Positions 28,091 through 37,258 of a stretch of DNA of 64,000 bases are shown here, one piece after another (position 1 is the first letter of the stretch; the number at the start of each line of letters is the position of its first letter). Below the pieces are notes generated by a model. That model made no database searches. It was given only the letters and a program-made list of their open reading frames with translations, and had not been told where the DNA came from. The stretch covers positions 558,001 through 622,000 of the forward strand of contig NZ_FNRD01000001.1 of the NCBI RefSeq assembly GCF_900107635.1, written 5' to 3'. This stretch comes from Flavobacterium gillisiae. Lineage in GTDB: Bacteria > Bacteroidota > Bacteroidia > Flavobacteriales > Flavobacteriaceae. The position numbers were made by a program, and so were the translations under genes.

Positions 28091-29539
28091 CTAGTAGTAC
28101 GTAAAACGTCTTACTTTAGCGATATATTTTGCTAATCTAATTACTTGGTGACTGTAGCCATATTCATTATCATACCAGATGTATAATACGATATTTTTAC
28201 CGTCATTAGAAACGATTGTGGCATTACTATCATAAATTGAAGGTGCAGATGTACCAACGATATCTGAAGAAACTAATTCGTTATTTGTTGAATATTTAAT
28301 TTGCTCTACCAATTCGCCTTCCAACGCATATTTTTTCATAATGGCATTGATTTCTTCAATTGAAGTTTCTTTCGATACTTCAAGATTCAGAACAACCAAT
28401 GATCCGTTAGGAACAGGAACACGAATAGCGTTAGAGGTCAATTTACCTTCTAATGATGGTAACGCTTTAGCGACAGCAGTACCTGCTCCCGTTTCAGTAA
28501 TTACCATATTCAAGGCTGCAGCTCTACCACGACGGTATTTTTTATGCATGTTGTCGACCAAATTTTGATCATTTGTATAAGAGTGTATCGTCTCTAAGTG
28601 CCCTTTTACTACACCTAAAGTATCTTCAACTGCTTTCAGAATTGGAGTGATGGCATTTGTTGTACAAGAAGCGGCAGAGAAAATGTCTAGATCGTCTGGA
28701 TTGTATTCGTTTTGGTTTACACCGTGAACGATATTTGGTACTCCTTTACCTGGAGCAGTCAATAATACTTTGTGCGCTCCTTTTGAAACTAAATGTCTGC
28801 TTAACGCTTCTTTAGTTGTAAAAGCACCTGTATTGTCGATTACCAAAGCTTGGTCAATTCCATAAGCGGTATAATCAATTTCTTCAGGAGAATTTGCCGT
28901 AATAATATGAACCGTAGTACCGTTGATGATTAACGCGTTGTTTTTAACATCGGCAGTTACCGAACCTTGAAAATCACCGTGAATAGAGTCATAACGCAAT
29001 AATGAAGCTCTTTTTTCAAGTGTCGAAGCGTCATTTTTATCTCTAGTTACAATGGCTCTCAATCGTAATTGATTTCCTTTTCCAGTTTTAGACATTAGCT
29101 CTCTGGCTAATAAACGTCCAATTCTACCAAAACCATATAAAACCACATCTTTCGGCTGAATTTCTTCAGATGATTTGGCTTCTTTCAATTTGTCCAATAC
29201 AAAGTGTCTTGCATCTGGATATTTTTCGTCTTCTAACATGTACTCGTACGTCAGTTTACCAATATCTAATTTTGATGGTGGTAAATCCAACGATAAAACG
29301 ACTTTGGCAATTTCTACCGAATCAAAGATGGTAATCGGTTTGCCTACAAATTCTCCGGCATACTGATGCAAATTGATAATGTCACTTACGTTTTTGTCTA
29401 GCAATTGATTTTTAAACAAAACCATTTCTATGGATTTGTCATACCATAAGTCACTGACAATTTTAATTAACTCTACTCCTGCACGTCGTCTATCGACCTG
29501 AAATGAAACTTCTTTTTGATACAAAGGTGTCTTGCTCAT
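28091..29539 (-). CDS. gap: Glyceraldehyde-3-phosphate dehydrogenase, long form
   Basis: This is an NAD(P)-dependent GAPDH of 482 residues, about 145 longer than the standard enzyme. The extra part is N-terminal (residues 1-125, helical, without a known motif). The Rossmann motif GFGRIGRLLA lies near residue 132 and the catalytic Cys in SAASCTTNAITP near residue 291. The C-terminal WYDNEYGYSHQV is intact. This extended form is common in Bacteroidota, often beside a second, normal-length gap gene. It may favour the gluconeogenic or the NADP direction, but that is inference. It is a single-gene unit with its own -7 box. Confidence 0.93.
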   Translation of the reverse strand: MSKTPLYQKEVSFQVDRRRAGVELIKIVSDLWYDKSIEMVLFKNQLLDKNVSDIINLHQYAGEFVGKPITIFDSVEIAKVVLSLDLPPSKLDIGKLTYEYMLEDEKYPDARHFVLDKLKEAKSSEEIQPKDVVLYGFGRIGRLLARELMSKTGKGNQLRLRAIVTRDKNDASTLEKRASLLRYDSIHGDFQGSVTADVKNNALIINGTTVHIITANSPEEIDYTAYGIDQALVIDNTGAFTTKEALSRHLVSKGAHKVLLTAPGKGVPNIVHGVNQNEYNPDDLDIFSAASCTTNAITPILKAVEDTLGVVKGHLETIHSYTNDQNLVDNMHKKYRRGRAAALNMVITETGAGTAVAKALPSLEGKLTSNAIRVPVPNGSLVVLNLEVSKETSIEEINAIMKKYALEGELVEQIKYSTNNELVSSDIVGTSAPSIYDSNATIVSNDGKNIVLYIWYDNEYGYSHQVIRLAKYIAKVRRFTYY

Positions 29540-29586
29540 GTTGAAAATTTAAAAAAATTTTAGTAGTTATTGCATTAAATTTGGCG

Positions 29587-29594
29587 CAAAAGTA
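29587..29594 (-). promoter_or_regulatory. -7 box of gap
   Basis: On the minus strand this reads TACTTTTG, a perfect TAnnTTTG, 47 bp upstream of the gap start. The -33 region has no clear TTTG. Confidence 0.5.
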
Positions 29595-29644
29595 CCCATT
29601 TCAATCGATTTCGTAAACTATTTTGATGTTTTTTTTAAATAAAA

Positions 29645-29680
29645 AAAGCCAGCGCGTTTTTAAGGCCTGACTTTGTTTTT
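29645..29680 (-). terminator. Probable terminator of the HtrA gene
   Basis: On the minus strand AAAGTCAG faces CTGGCTTT with one mismatch and runs into seven T. It lies just after the protease stop at 29697. The stem is imperfect, so confidence is moderate. Confidence 0.5.
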
Positions 29681-29696
29681 ATCAAAGAGGATGTTG

Positions 29697-31097
29697 TCAA
29701 ATAATAACTCTGAATATTTCCCCGTTTTTATTGATCATTTCGAGTCGCATGCTTTCATTTTCTTCTTTTGTATTTAAAAGTTTAGAAACCGTTTCGATAT
29801 CCTTCGCTTTTACATTATCAATACTAAGAATAATACTGCCTTTTAATTCAGTGCTGTACTGAACTAAATTTTCATTAGAGATGGATTTAATTTTTACACC
29901 ATAGTTGATATTGAATTTCTTTTTATCGGCGGCATTAATGTTTTCCAATTCGATTCCTTTAAATTCGGTACTGAAGAATTCATTTTTACTTAGCAATACA
30001 GGAACGACACTGTTTTTCCCATCTCTGGTATAAGTAACTAGTATTTTATCATTGGGCCTTTTGGTATTAATATATCCCGAAAGATCTGCAAAAGTGGCAA
30101 TCTTCTGATTATCCAGTTTTACGATAATATCTCCTTTTTGAAGTCCGGATCTTTCAGCGCCTGAGTTTTTTGTCACCGCACCAATATAAAACCCTTCGGT
30201 TTGGTTAATTCCAAGTTCTCTGGAAGCGGTGGCATTCAATTCTCCGCCTTCGACCCCTAGTATTGCTCTTTGCACGTTGCCAAACTCCATAAGATCTTCG
30301 ATAATTTTTCGGGCAATATTAGACGGAACGGCAAAAGAATAACCTACATAAGAACCAGTCATGGAAGAAATCATAGTGTTGATTCCTATTAAGTCACCAC
30401 GGGTGTTTACTAAAGCACCTCCACTATTTCCTGGGTTTACCGCGGCATCTGTTTGAATGAAAGATTGAATTCCGCTGGTTCCAAGATCTCTAGCTTTAGC
30501 CGAAACGATACCGGCGGTTACCGTTGAAGTTAAATTATACGGATTCCCGACCGCTAGAACCCATTCCCCAACTTTTACGGAATCAGAATTTCCAAACGTT
30601 GTATACGGCAGTATTTCATCTGCATCAATTTTTAACAAGGCGATATCCATTTTCGAATCGGTACCGATGAGTTTTGCTTTGTATGATTTTTTGTTGTTTA
30701 GGGTGATTTCAATTTCTGAGGCGTCTTTTATCACGTGATTATTGGTCACGATATAGCCATCGGCAGAGATAATCACGCCCGAACCAGTTCCTACCTGTTC
30801 TTGTGTCTGTCCCCCTTTGTATCCGTAGTAATATTCCAACAAGGGATTAGAAACAGTCTTATACGACACATTTTTTACGTGAACGACCGTGTGGATTGTT
30901 TTTTCGGCTGCTTCGGTAAAGTCAATTACATCTGCCGATAACCCCACTTTTTTAGCATAAGAATCAGTTGACAGGGTAGTTATTGGGTTTTTATTCGAAG
31001 AAAAATAGCCATTAGTGTCAAATAATAATTTGTAAGCCCCTAAAGTTACGGCGCCACTTAACAGAGATGCCAAAAATAGCTGCGAAAATCGATTCAT
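29697..31097 (-). CDS. HtrA/DegP-type periplasmic serine protease
   Basis: This trypsin-fold quality-control protease has 466 residues. A signal anchor (FLASLLSGAVTLGAYKLL) is at the N-terminus. The catalytic triad is His121 (NNHVIKD), Asp151 (DSKMDIALLK) and Ser225 (NPGNSGGAL). Two PDZ domains follow: about 280-370 (ERSGLQKGDIIVKLD) and a shorter one at about 385-466. It should degrade or refold misfolded proteins in the periplasm. It diverges from dapF across a 136-bp gap. The symbol could be degP or htrA; the ortholog cannot be separated here. Confidence 0.94.
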   Translation of the reverse strand: MNRFSQLFLASLLSGAVTLGAYKLLFDTNGYFSSNKNPITTLSTDSYAKKVGLSADVIDFTEAAEKTIHTVVHVKNVSYKTVSNPLLEYYYGYKGGQTQEQVGTGSGVIISADGYIVTNNHVIKDASEIEITLNNKKSYKAKLIGTDSKMDIALLKIDADEILPYTTFGNSDSVKVGEWVLAVGNPYNLTSTVTAGIVSAKARDLGTSGIQSFIQTDAAVNPGNSGGALVNTRGDLIGINTMISSMTGSYVGYSFAVPSNIARKIIEDLMEFGNVQRAILGVEGGELNATASRELGINQTEGFYIGAVTKNSGAERSGLQKGDIIVKLDNQKIATFADLSGYINTKRPNDKILVTYTRDGKNSVVPVLLSKNEFFSTEFKGIELENINAADKKKFNINYGVKIKSISNENLVQYSTELKGSIILSIDNVKAKDIETVSKLLNTKEENESMRLEMINKNGEIFRVII

Positions 31098-31205
31098 AAT
31101 AGAGTTAGTTTTACGTTATTTGTAATGTAAAAATAGCGTTAAATAAGGTCTTCAAAAAACAGTTTAACGCTCTTTAACAGTGATTAACATTTCATTAATA
31201 GTTCG

Positions 31206-31213
31206 TACTTTTG
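31206..31213 (+). promoter_or_regulatory. -7 box of the dapF operon
   Basis: TACTTTTG matches TAnnTTTG and ends 20 bp before the dapF start. This places the start of the four-gene run dapF to DUF2279. Confidence 0.5.
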
Positions 31214-31233
31214 TGAAACACAATTAAAAGAAA

Positions 31234-32016
31234 ATGCAAATAGAATTTTATAAATACCAAGGAACTGGAAACGATTTTGTGATGATTGATAATCGCCTAG
31301 GAGCTTTTCCAAAAGAAGACACCAAGCTCGTAGCGCATTTATGTGATAGGCGTTTTGGTATAGGAGGGGATGGCCTTATTTTATTAGAAAATGATCCCGA
31401 ATCTGATTTTAAAATGGTGTATTACAATTCAGATGGAAGCCAAAGTACCATGTGCGGTAATGGTGGAAGATGTTTGGTAGCTTTCGCCAAAAAACTAAAA
31501 GTGATTGGAGACAGCACTACGTTTATGGCGGTAGATGGATTGCATCATGCTTCAGTAAATAAAGATGGTATTGTGTCACTACAAATGATCGATGTTTTAA
31601 ATATTAAAAAAGAATCAGATTATACTTTTCTAGATACGGGGTCTCCGCATCACGTTCAGTTAGTAGATGATTTAGAAAATTATAATGTAAAAGAAAAAGG
31701 TGCTGCCATTCGATACAGTGAATTGTACGGTAAACAAGGAAGTAACATTAATTTTGTAAAGAAAATAGATGCTACTACTTTTTCGTTACGTACCTATGAA
31801 AGAGGTGTTGAAGATGAAACATTGGCTTGCGGAACTGGTGCGACGGCTGTTGCGATAGCGATGAATGCAACGGGAAAAACTGATGCGACTTCCATAGATT
31901 TGAATGTGGAGGGCGGAAAGCTCGCTGTCTCTTTCGATAAAAAAGACAATAATTATACTAATGTATTCCTGAAAGGCCCCGCTGAGTTTGTCTTTGAAGG
32001 AACAATCAAGGTTTAA
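31234..32016 (+). CDS. dapF: Diaminopimelate epimerase
   Basis: This enzyme of 260 residues interconverts LL- and meso-diaminopimelate, giving the cross-linking residue of peptidoglycan and the precursor of lysine. It is cofactor independent and uses two cysteines: Cys74 in MCGNGGRC and a second in ACGTGATAVA near residue 199. The N-terminal YQGTGNDFVMIDN is typical. It heads a run of four genes on the same strand with gaps of 41, 9 and 2 bp. Two of them (dapF, mltG) act on the cell wall. Length and motifs are standard. Confidence 0.96.
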   Translation: MQIEFYKYQGTGNDFVMIDNRLGAFPKEDTKLVAHLCDRRFGIGGDGLILLENDPESDFKMVYYNSDGSQSTMCGNGGRCLVAFAKKLKVIGDSTTFMAVDGLHHASVNKDGIVSLQMIDVLNIKKESDYTFLDTGSPHHVQLVDDLENYNVKEKGAAIRYSELYGKQGSNINFVKKIDATTFSLRTYERGVEDETLACGTGATAVAIAMNATGKTDATSIDLNVEGGKLAVSFDKKDNNYTNVFLKGPAEFVFEGTIKV

Positions 32017-32057
32017 ACTAACCTCTAATTTTTAATCTCTAACCTCCAACATCAATA

Positions 32058-32591
32058 ATGATAACCCTAAAAGGAGATAACATATATATCCGAGCGCTTG
32101 AACCAAATGATTTGGAGTTCATTTACGCCATAGAAAACGAACAGATGATGTGGGAAGTAAGTAATACTAATACCCCATACAGTCGGTTTTTAGTGAAGCA
32201 GTATCTCGAGAATGCGCATCAGGATGTTTATGAAGCCAAGCAATTGCGGTTAGCGATTTGTCAAGATGAGGACTTTCCTGCAGTAGGATTAATTGATTTA
32301 TTTGATTTTGATCCAAAAAACAATAGGGCAGGAGTAGGGATTGTCATTCAGGGGCTTGAGAATCGAAAGCAAAACATTGGTTCGGAAGCATTAGGATTGC
32401 TAATCCAATATGCGTTTCATAACCTTAATTTACATCAATTGTATGCAAATATTGGCACCGAAAATGAAGCAAGTAAGGCTCTTTTTACTAAATTTGGCTT
32501 CGAATGTATCGGCGTAAAAAAAGATTGGAATTTAGTGAGTGGTAGTTATAAAGATGAGGTACTTTTTCAATTAATTAATCAACAATTTTAA
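32058..32591 (+). CDS. GNAT acetyltransferase, RimL/SpeG-like
   Basis: This cytosolic acetyltransferase of 177 residues is from the Acetyltransf_3 group. The pattern is LKGDNIYIRALEPNDLEFIY at the start, then GLIDLFDFDPKNNRAGVGIVI, the acetyl-CoA loop QNIGSEALGLLI, and the closing IGTENEASKALFTKFGFE. The layout resembles spermidine acetyltransferase SpeG and ribosomal N-acetylases, but the substrate is not clear. It sits between dapF and mltG in what looks like one operon. Confidence 0.88.
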   Translation: MITLKGDNIYIRALEPNDLEFIYAIENEQMMWEVSNTNTPYSRFLVKQYLENAHQDVYEAKQLRLAICQDEDFPAVGLIDLFDFDPKNNRAGVGIVIQGLENRKQNIGSEALGLLIQYAFHNLNLHQLYANIGTENEASKALFTKFGFECIGVKKDWNLVSGSYKDEVLFQLINQQF

Positions 32592-32601
32592 AATTTCAGC
32601 T

Positions 32602-33642
32602 TTGAATTTAAAAAAAATTATATCAATCGTATCTATAGTTGTAGTCTCAGGATTAATTATTTATGGATTTATTCTAGTAAGGCAAATTTTTGCCGACAAC
32701 ACAAAATTTACTGAAAAGGAAGTATATGTTCATATTCCTACAGATTCTAATTATGAAACAGTAAAAAAAATAGTCGCGCCTTACGTGACTAATTTGGATC
32801 GCTTTGAAATGGTAGCAAGTAAAATGAGCTATCCGGAGAATGTAAAAGCAGGACGTTTTTTACTGACCAAAGGAATGAATAGTTATGCTCTCGTTAAAGC
32901 AATGCGATCTAATGTTCCTGTAAAATTAGCATTTAACAATCAAGAGCGTCTCGAAAATTTTGCTGGAAGGGTAGGTTCTCAAATTGAGGCCGATAGTTTG
33001 TCGCTACTAACCTCTTTTAAAGATTCTATTTTTCTAAAGGAAAACGGTTTCACGCCAGAAAATGTTTTGGTTATGTTTATTCCTAATACATATGAATTCT
33101 ATTGGAACACAACAGCCGAAAAATTCCGTGACAAAATGATTAAGGAATATCGTAATTTTTGGAATGCAGCGCGCGTCGCAAAAGCAGAGAAGCAAGGGTT
33201 AACACCTGTTGAAGCAACGATTCTGGCTTCCATAGTTCACAAGGAATCGGTAAAAAAAGACGAAAGACCAAGAATTGCGGGAGTTTATCTAAATAGATTG
33301 AGATTGGGAATGCCACTTCAGGCTGATCCTACGGTGATTTATGCCTTAAAATTGAAATCAAATGACTTCGGCCAAGTCATCAAAAGAGTTTTTTATAATG
33401 ATTTAACAATGTCGTCTCCTTATAATACTTATATGAATATTGGACTTCCTCCAGGACCGATAGCGATGCCAGACATCACTGCTTTAGAAGCCGTAATCAA
33501 TCCTGAAAAGAATGATTTTATCTATTTCTGTGCAAGTGTTGAGCGTTTTGGTTATCATGAATTTGCTGCTACGTTATCAGAGCATAATGTAAATGCTAAA
33601 AAATATTCGAATTGGATTAACGCCCAAGGTGTAAAAAGATAG
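32602..33642 (+). CDS. mltG: Endolytic murein transglycosylase
   Basis: This YceG/MltG family protein of 346 residues cuts nascent glycan strands to end their elongation. One N-terminal membrane span (ISIVSIVVVSGLIIYGFILV) anchors it in the inner membrane with the domain outside. The catalytic Glu is in ASIVHKESVKKDERP near residue 216, followed by the signature AGVYLNRLRLGMPLQADPTV. The start is TTG at 32602; no suitable ATG exists before the membrane span. It follows the GNAT gene by 10 bp and is followed by the DUF2279 gene within 2 bp, so translation may be coupled. Confidence 0.94.
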   Translation: MNLKKIISIVSIVVVSGLIIYGFILVRQIFADNTKFTEKEVYVHIPTDSNYETVKKIVAPYVTNLDRFEMVASKMSYPENVKAGRFLLTKGMNSYALVKAMRSNVPVKLAFNNQERLENFAGRVGSQIEADSLSLLTSFKDSIFLKENGFTPENVLVMFIPNTYEFYWNTTAEKFRDKMIKEYRNFWNAARVAKAEKQGLTPVEATILASIVHKESVKKDERPRIAGVYLNRLRLGMPLQADPTVIYALKLKSNDFGQVIKRVFYNDLTMSSPYNTYMNIGLPPGPIAMPDITALEAVINPEKNDFIYFCASVERFGYHEFAATLSEHNVNAKKYSNWINAQGVKR

Positions 33643-33644
33643 TT

Positions 33645-34565
33645 TTGAAGGGTAAAAGCAATTGTTTTTTTTTACTTTTTTTAATGCTGTGGTTTCATCT
33701 TAGTTTTGGACAAAATAGACTAGAAGATTTCTTGAAGCCTTCTGATACTTTGAATACAAGTAGAAGAAATACAGTAATCTTTACGGAAGCAATAGTTGCC
33801 TCAGGAGCTTTGGTCGGTTTAAACCAACTTTGGTATGCCGATTATCCTAGGTCTAATTTTCATTTTATCAATGATAATGCGGAGTGGCTGCAGATGGATA
33901 AGGTAGGCCATATGTATTCTTCTTATCATTTGGGAAGACTTGGAGCAGAAATGCTGGAGTGGAGTGGAACGACCCAAAAAGAGCAATTGATCTACGGAGC
34001 AGGTTTAGGGTTTGCGTTTTTGACCGCTGTTGAGGTCTTAGACGGCTTTTCTTCAGAATGGGGTGCTTCATCAGGAGATATAATTGCGAATGCTTCAGGG
34101 ACGGCTTTATACGTCTCACAGGAATTATTATGGAACGAGCAGCGCATTACACCAAAATTTTCTTTTCACACCACTAAATATGCGCAGTACAGACCCAATG
34201 TTTTAGGGAGTTCGTTTGTAGAACAAATTCTAAAGGATTACAATGGGCAAACCTATTGGCTTTCGGCCAATTTATATTCCTTTTCTAAAGGTTCAAAAAT
34301 ACCCAAATGGTTAAATTTAGCTGTTGGTTATGGAGCAGACGGAATGATCACTGGAAATGGTGAGAATAATGCGCTTTTTCCGACGCTAAAAACAGAAAGA
34401 ATAAGACGTTTTTATTTGAGTTTGGACGTTGACCTGACGAAAATTCAAACAAAATCCCATTTTTTGAAGACAATTTTCTCTGTTTTGAACACTTTAAAAA
34501 TCCCAGCGCCAACGATTGAATACTCACATCGCGAGGGTTTTAGAGGTCGGATATCGTATTTTTAG
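33645..34565 (+). CDS. DUF2279 outer-envelope protein
   Basis: This 306-residue exported protein has a signal peptide (FFLLFLMLWFHLSFGQ) and then a DUF2279/YfiM-like domain. The hallmark is MDKVGHMYSSYHLGRLGAEM near residue 85, then GFAFLTAVEVLDGFSSEWGASSGDII in two parts. Its polar helices and the C-terminal beta-rich half suggest an outer-membrane location. The start is TTG at 33645, two bases after the mltG stop; the next ATG would cut the signal peptide in half. The role is unknown; linkage to dapF and mltG points to envelope biogenesis. Confidence 0.82.
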   Translation: MKGKSNCFFLLFLMLWFHLSFGQNRLEDFLKPSDTLNTSRRNTVIFTEAIVASGALVGLNQLWYADYPRSNFHFINDNAEWLQMDKVGHMYSSYHLGRLGAEMLEWSGTTQKEQLIYGAGLGFAFLTAVEVLDGFSSEWGASSGDIIANASGTALYVSQELLWNEQRITPKFSFHTTKYAQYRPNVLGSSFVEQILKDYNGQTYWLSANLYSFSKGSKIPKWLNLAVGYGADGMITGNGENNALFPTLKTERIRRFYLSLDVDLTKIQTKSHFLKTIFSVLNTLKIPAPTIEYSHREGFRGRISYF

Positions 34566-34607
34566 GTAAGTTTAACAGCTTGATTTACAGCTTTATGAAT
34601 TTTATTG

Positions 34608-34615
34608 TATCTTTG
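34608..34615 (+). promoter_or_regulatory. -7 box of the lysozyme-like gene
   Basis: TATCTTTG matches TAnnTTTG, 47 bp before the start. A TTG at 34580-34582 is 25 bp upstream, longer than the usual spacing. Confidence 0.45.
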
Positions 34616-34662
34616 CACGCAGAAATTTCTTAACGGGACAGCGTTTTGAAGAAAAACAATTT

Positions 34663-35304
34663 ATGGTAAAGAAGTGGTATTTTTATACAAGTTTAACTGT
34701 TATTATAGCTTTTTTAAGCTCGGGTTTTAAACCTCTTGAGATTGAAGCAAATCAGTGGTTTCTAATAAAAAACACAGATGGAATAAGATACTTATTTCCA
34801 TCGCTACAGCAGGACGATTACACCAATATGAATATTCCTTTTACTGGAAATTTATTTATTGGATTCAAAGAAGCAATCGGATATAGAGAATCTGAAAACA
34901 AATACAAAAAAATCAATTCTCTCGGTTATTTAGGGAAATACCAGTTTGGTAACGAAACCTTAAAATCAGTAGGAATATACGATACTTCTTTATTTCTTAG
35001 AAGTCCTAAGATGCAAGAAAGAGCCTTTGTGGCCCTTTTGTCAAAAAACAAGTGGATATTACAGGATATCATCGAGAGATACGATGGTAAGGTGGTAAAT
35101 GGGATTTTGGTCACAGAATCCGGAATTTTAGCAGCTGCACATCTTGGTGGAGCAGGTTCTGTAAAGAGATACTTTAAAAACAATGGAAAAAAATATATTA
35201 AGGATGCTTACGGTACTTCAATACGAAGTTATATGGAAGCATTTGGAGGATATGATACTTCATTGATAGTTGCAAATGTTAATGCAGTTGCAAGTTTGAA
35301 TTAA
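34663..35304 (+). CDS. Exported lysozyme-like (transglycosylase-fold) protein
   Basis: This protein has 213 residues. An N-terminal hydrophobic stretch (LTVIIAFLSSGF) should target it to the periplasm. The domain has the lysozyme-superfamily arrangement: a catalytic Glu candidate in AIGYRESENKYKKINSLG, then YLGKYQFGNETLKSVGI, and later ILAAAHLGGAGSVKRYF. I infer cleavage of the glycan backbone of peptidoglycan, but the family is not the common SLT type and activity is unproven. It is a single gene with a promoter box and a strong terminator. Confidence 0.75.
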   Translation: MVKKWYFYTSLTVIIAFLSSGFKPLEIEANQWFLIKNTDGIRYLFPSLQQDDYTNMNIPFTGNLFIGFKEAIGYRESENKYKKINSLGYLGKYQFGNETLKSVGIYDTSLFLRSPKMQERAFVALLSKNKWILQDIIERYDGKVVNGILVTESGILAAAHLGGAGSVKRYFKNNGKKYIKDAYGTSIRSYMEAFGGYDTSLIVANVNAVASLN

Positions 35305-35321
35305 TTTCCAAGGCGATAAAT

Positions 35322-35363
35322 AAAAAGAGGCAGCCAAATAAATTTTGACTGCCTCTTTTTTTG
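35322..35363. terminator. Bidirectional terminator
   Basis: AAAAAGAGGCAG pairs with CTGCCTCTTTTT around a 16-base AT-rich loop. It serves the plus-strand lysozyme-like gene and the minus-strand PepSY-like gene that converge here. Confidence 0.9.
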
Positions 35364-35373
35364 TGGTTTGTTT

Positions 35374-35913
35374 TTATCTTACTTTTAGAATGTCCCCGTT
35401 AGAACGAACAGTCATTCGCAGTGTTTGTTTTCCTTTTTGGATTTTAAGGTTGTATTGCTTTTTCAGGATATCACCATCTTCTTGTGTATACAAATATTTG
35501 TCATTAACAATGGTCCAATCTGGATAGGTTCTGTAAATAGAATATATCACTTCGTTAGGCAATCGAACATCTTTATAATTCTCCACTACGCGAATTAACT
35601 TCCCATTTCCGTTATATGTTGCTGCCAAAGAACCATTTTTAGTTTCCATAAGCAACAGATAATTTTCAGATCCTTGGTAGTCAGTACCAATATCGTAGGC
35701 AATAAACTTCTCTTGCATTCTTCTGACATCTTTGTCAGGATGATTATCGGGAATATAGACTGAAAAATCAGCTCCAGCTCTTTTAATTACAACAGCTGGC
35801 AGTTCTTCCACTTTCATAAGGCCTTCTTCTCTTGCTTGTTTCATTGTTTTATCTTGGGAATAGGACGAAATTGTCAAACCTAAAAACAACAAAGTAAAAA
35901 TAAATGATTTCAT
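35374..35913 (-). CDS. Secreted PepSY-like protein, paralog 1
   Basis: This 179-residue protein has a signal peptide (FIFTLLFLGLTISSYSQ). The mature part repeats a beta-rich pattern (SLAATYNGNGKLIRVVENYK, LPNEVIYSIYRTYPDW, KYLYTQEDGDILKKQY) that resembles PepSY-like/BLIP-fold domains. No catalytic motif is visible. It is the most diverged of three tandem paralogs on this strand. About 140 bp upstream of its start is a 65-bp block also found upstream of paralog 2, so the regulatory DNA was duplicated with the gene. I recall related Flavobacterium proteins carrying enzyme names in databases; nothing here supports an enzyme. Confidence 0.75.
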   Translation of the reverse strand: MKSFIFTLLFLGLTISSYSQDKTMKQAREEGLMKVEELPAVVIKRAGADFSVYIPDNHPDKDVRRMQEKFIAYDIGTDYQGSENYLLLMETKNGSLAATYNGNGKLIRVVENYKDVRLPNEVIYSIYRTYPDWTIVNDKYLYTQEDGDILKKQYNLKIQKGKQTLRMTVRSNGDILKVR

Positions 35914-36053
35914 AATATTTGGTTTTAAATTACTATTTAATATAATGCATTTTACATTCTAAATTAAAACAATTAAATTTAAAATGTTAACAATCAGTAT
36001 TTTACATTTTTATATGTTTACCTATCTTTATTTAAGATAAATCCTGCTTACTA

Positions 36054-36118
36054 TAAAGTTAGTTCTTTTTGAGTCCCTTTTGTGTTAATGATTTCCATAG
36101 CTAATGTTAATAAAAGCG
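36054..36118 (-). repeat. Duplicated upstream block, copy 1
   Basis: This block matches 37004-37068 at 48 of 65 positions without gaps by hand alignment, ending in TGTTAATAAAAGCG. On the minus strand each copy lies about 140-215 bp upstream of a PepSY-like paralog and contains TAACTTTA, one base off the -7 consensus. The rest of this 402-bp gap holds the terminator at 36257-36290 and no gene. Confidence 0.65.
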
Positions 36119-36256
36119 AAATTTTTGTTTGTTATTTTATTAGGACTTTATCGCTAATGAAGATATGAAGAATATGGTAATAGGCAAGCTTTTAAAATTT
36201 AGTCATCCATAGATAGGGTATTTCTATACTGTTCTGAATATTAAGTTATTTGTATG

Positions 36257-36290
36257 AAAAAAAAAGCTGCCCAAATTGTGTTGAGCAGCT
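36257..36290 (-). terminator. Terminator of PepSY-like paralog 2
   Basis: AGCTGCCCAA (36265-36274) pairs with TTGAGCAGCT (one mismatch) and is followed on the minus strand by nine T. Confidence 0.85.
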
Positions 36291-36315
36291 AGAAGTAAAT
36301 CTATTTTTATGGTGC

Positions 36316-36852
36316 TTATCTTTCAGCAAGAATTTGACCATCTGCATGAACAGTTAATTTACGGCTGTCTTTTCCGTTTTTAATTTTTAAATTATACTGT
36401 TTTTTTAAAACGTCTCCATCTTCTTGTGAATATAAATACTTGTCTTTCACAATTTCCCATCCAGGGTATGCTTTGTATACGGAGTATATAACAGGAGCGG
36501 GTAACTTTATGTCCTTATATTCTTCGACAACACGGATTAATTTTCCGTTTTCATCATATGTAGCGGACAAAGAACCACCTTTAATTTCCATAAATACTAA
36601 GTACGTTTCGTAACCTTCGAAGTTTTTACCCAAATCATAGGCGATGAAATTATCTTCTAAGGCTCTTACTTTAGGATCTGCATTTCTATCTGGTAGATAA
36701 ATTGAAAAATCATCTCCTGCGCTTTTAATAACTACGGCAGGTAAATCTTCTACCTTCATAACTCCTTCTTTCGTAACTGTCTGTACTTTTTCTTGAGAAT
36801 AAGATGAAATGGTTAAACTCAAAAATAACAAAGTAATAATAAATGTTTTCAT
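36316..36852 (-). CDS. Secreted PepSY-like protein, paralog 2
   Basis: This 178-residue secreted protein has the signal peptide FIITLLFLSLTISSYSQ. It is very close to paralog 3: VVIKSAGDDFS, YLPDRNADPKVRALED and FIAYDLGKN are shared almost residue for residue. It differs from paralog 1 mainly in the first third. The duplication that made 2 and 3 is therefore younger than the one that made 1. It carries its own terminator and an upstream block shared with paralog 1, so each copy is an independent unit. The function is unknown. Confidence 0.75.
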   Translation of the reverse strand: MKTFIITLLFLSLTISSYSQEKVQTVTKEGVMKVEDLPAVVIKSAGDDFSIYLPDRNADPKVRALEDNFIAYDLGKNFEGYETYLVFMEIKGGSLSATYDENGKLIRVVEEYKDIKLPAPVIYSVYKAYPGWEIVKDKYLYSQEDGDVLKKQYNLKIKNGKDSRKLTVHADGQILAER

Positions 36853-37003
36853 GATAATTAGTTTAAATTAATATTTAGTTTCGGTTAAATAATTAAAATT
36901 TAAGGACTTATTATGCTTTTCTACTTATTATGATATCATTGATGCTTAGTGGTTTTAATTGTTAAATATCGTTTTTTAATTGAAATTTGTTATTAATATA
37001 TAG

Positions 37004-37068
37004 TAAAGTTAGTGTTTTTGCTGCGGTTTTTGCGTTAACGACTTCCTTATTGAGTGTTAATAAAAGCG
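37004..37068 (-). repeat. Duplicated upstream block, copy 2
   Basis: This is the partner of 36054-36118. It lies at the matching distance upstream of paralog 2. No equivalent is recognisable upstream of paralog 3. Apart from the terminator at 37205-37237, the rest of the 406-bp gap shows nothing. Confidence 0.65.
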
Positions 37069-37204
37069 GATAATGCCGTATTTTTTTATTAAGATAAATC
37101 TCCTTCTTATAATATAAATAGATTCCTTTTTTTAATATTCAGGAATAGTGTATTTGACTTGTGTCGTGTTCGTCTTGTGGACTTGAAGTGATCTGTGTGT
37201 GGGT

Positions 37205-37237
37205 AAAAAAAAACTGCCCAATATCTATTGGACAGTT
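37205..37237 (-). terminator. Terminator of PepSY-like paralog 3
   Basis: AACTGCCCAATA pairs with TATTGGACAGTT (one mismatch). On the minus strand it ends in nine T. Confidence 0.85.
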
Positions 37238-37258
37238 AAAATGGCTATGTTTATTATT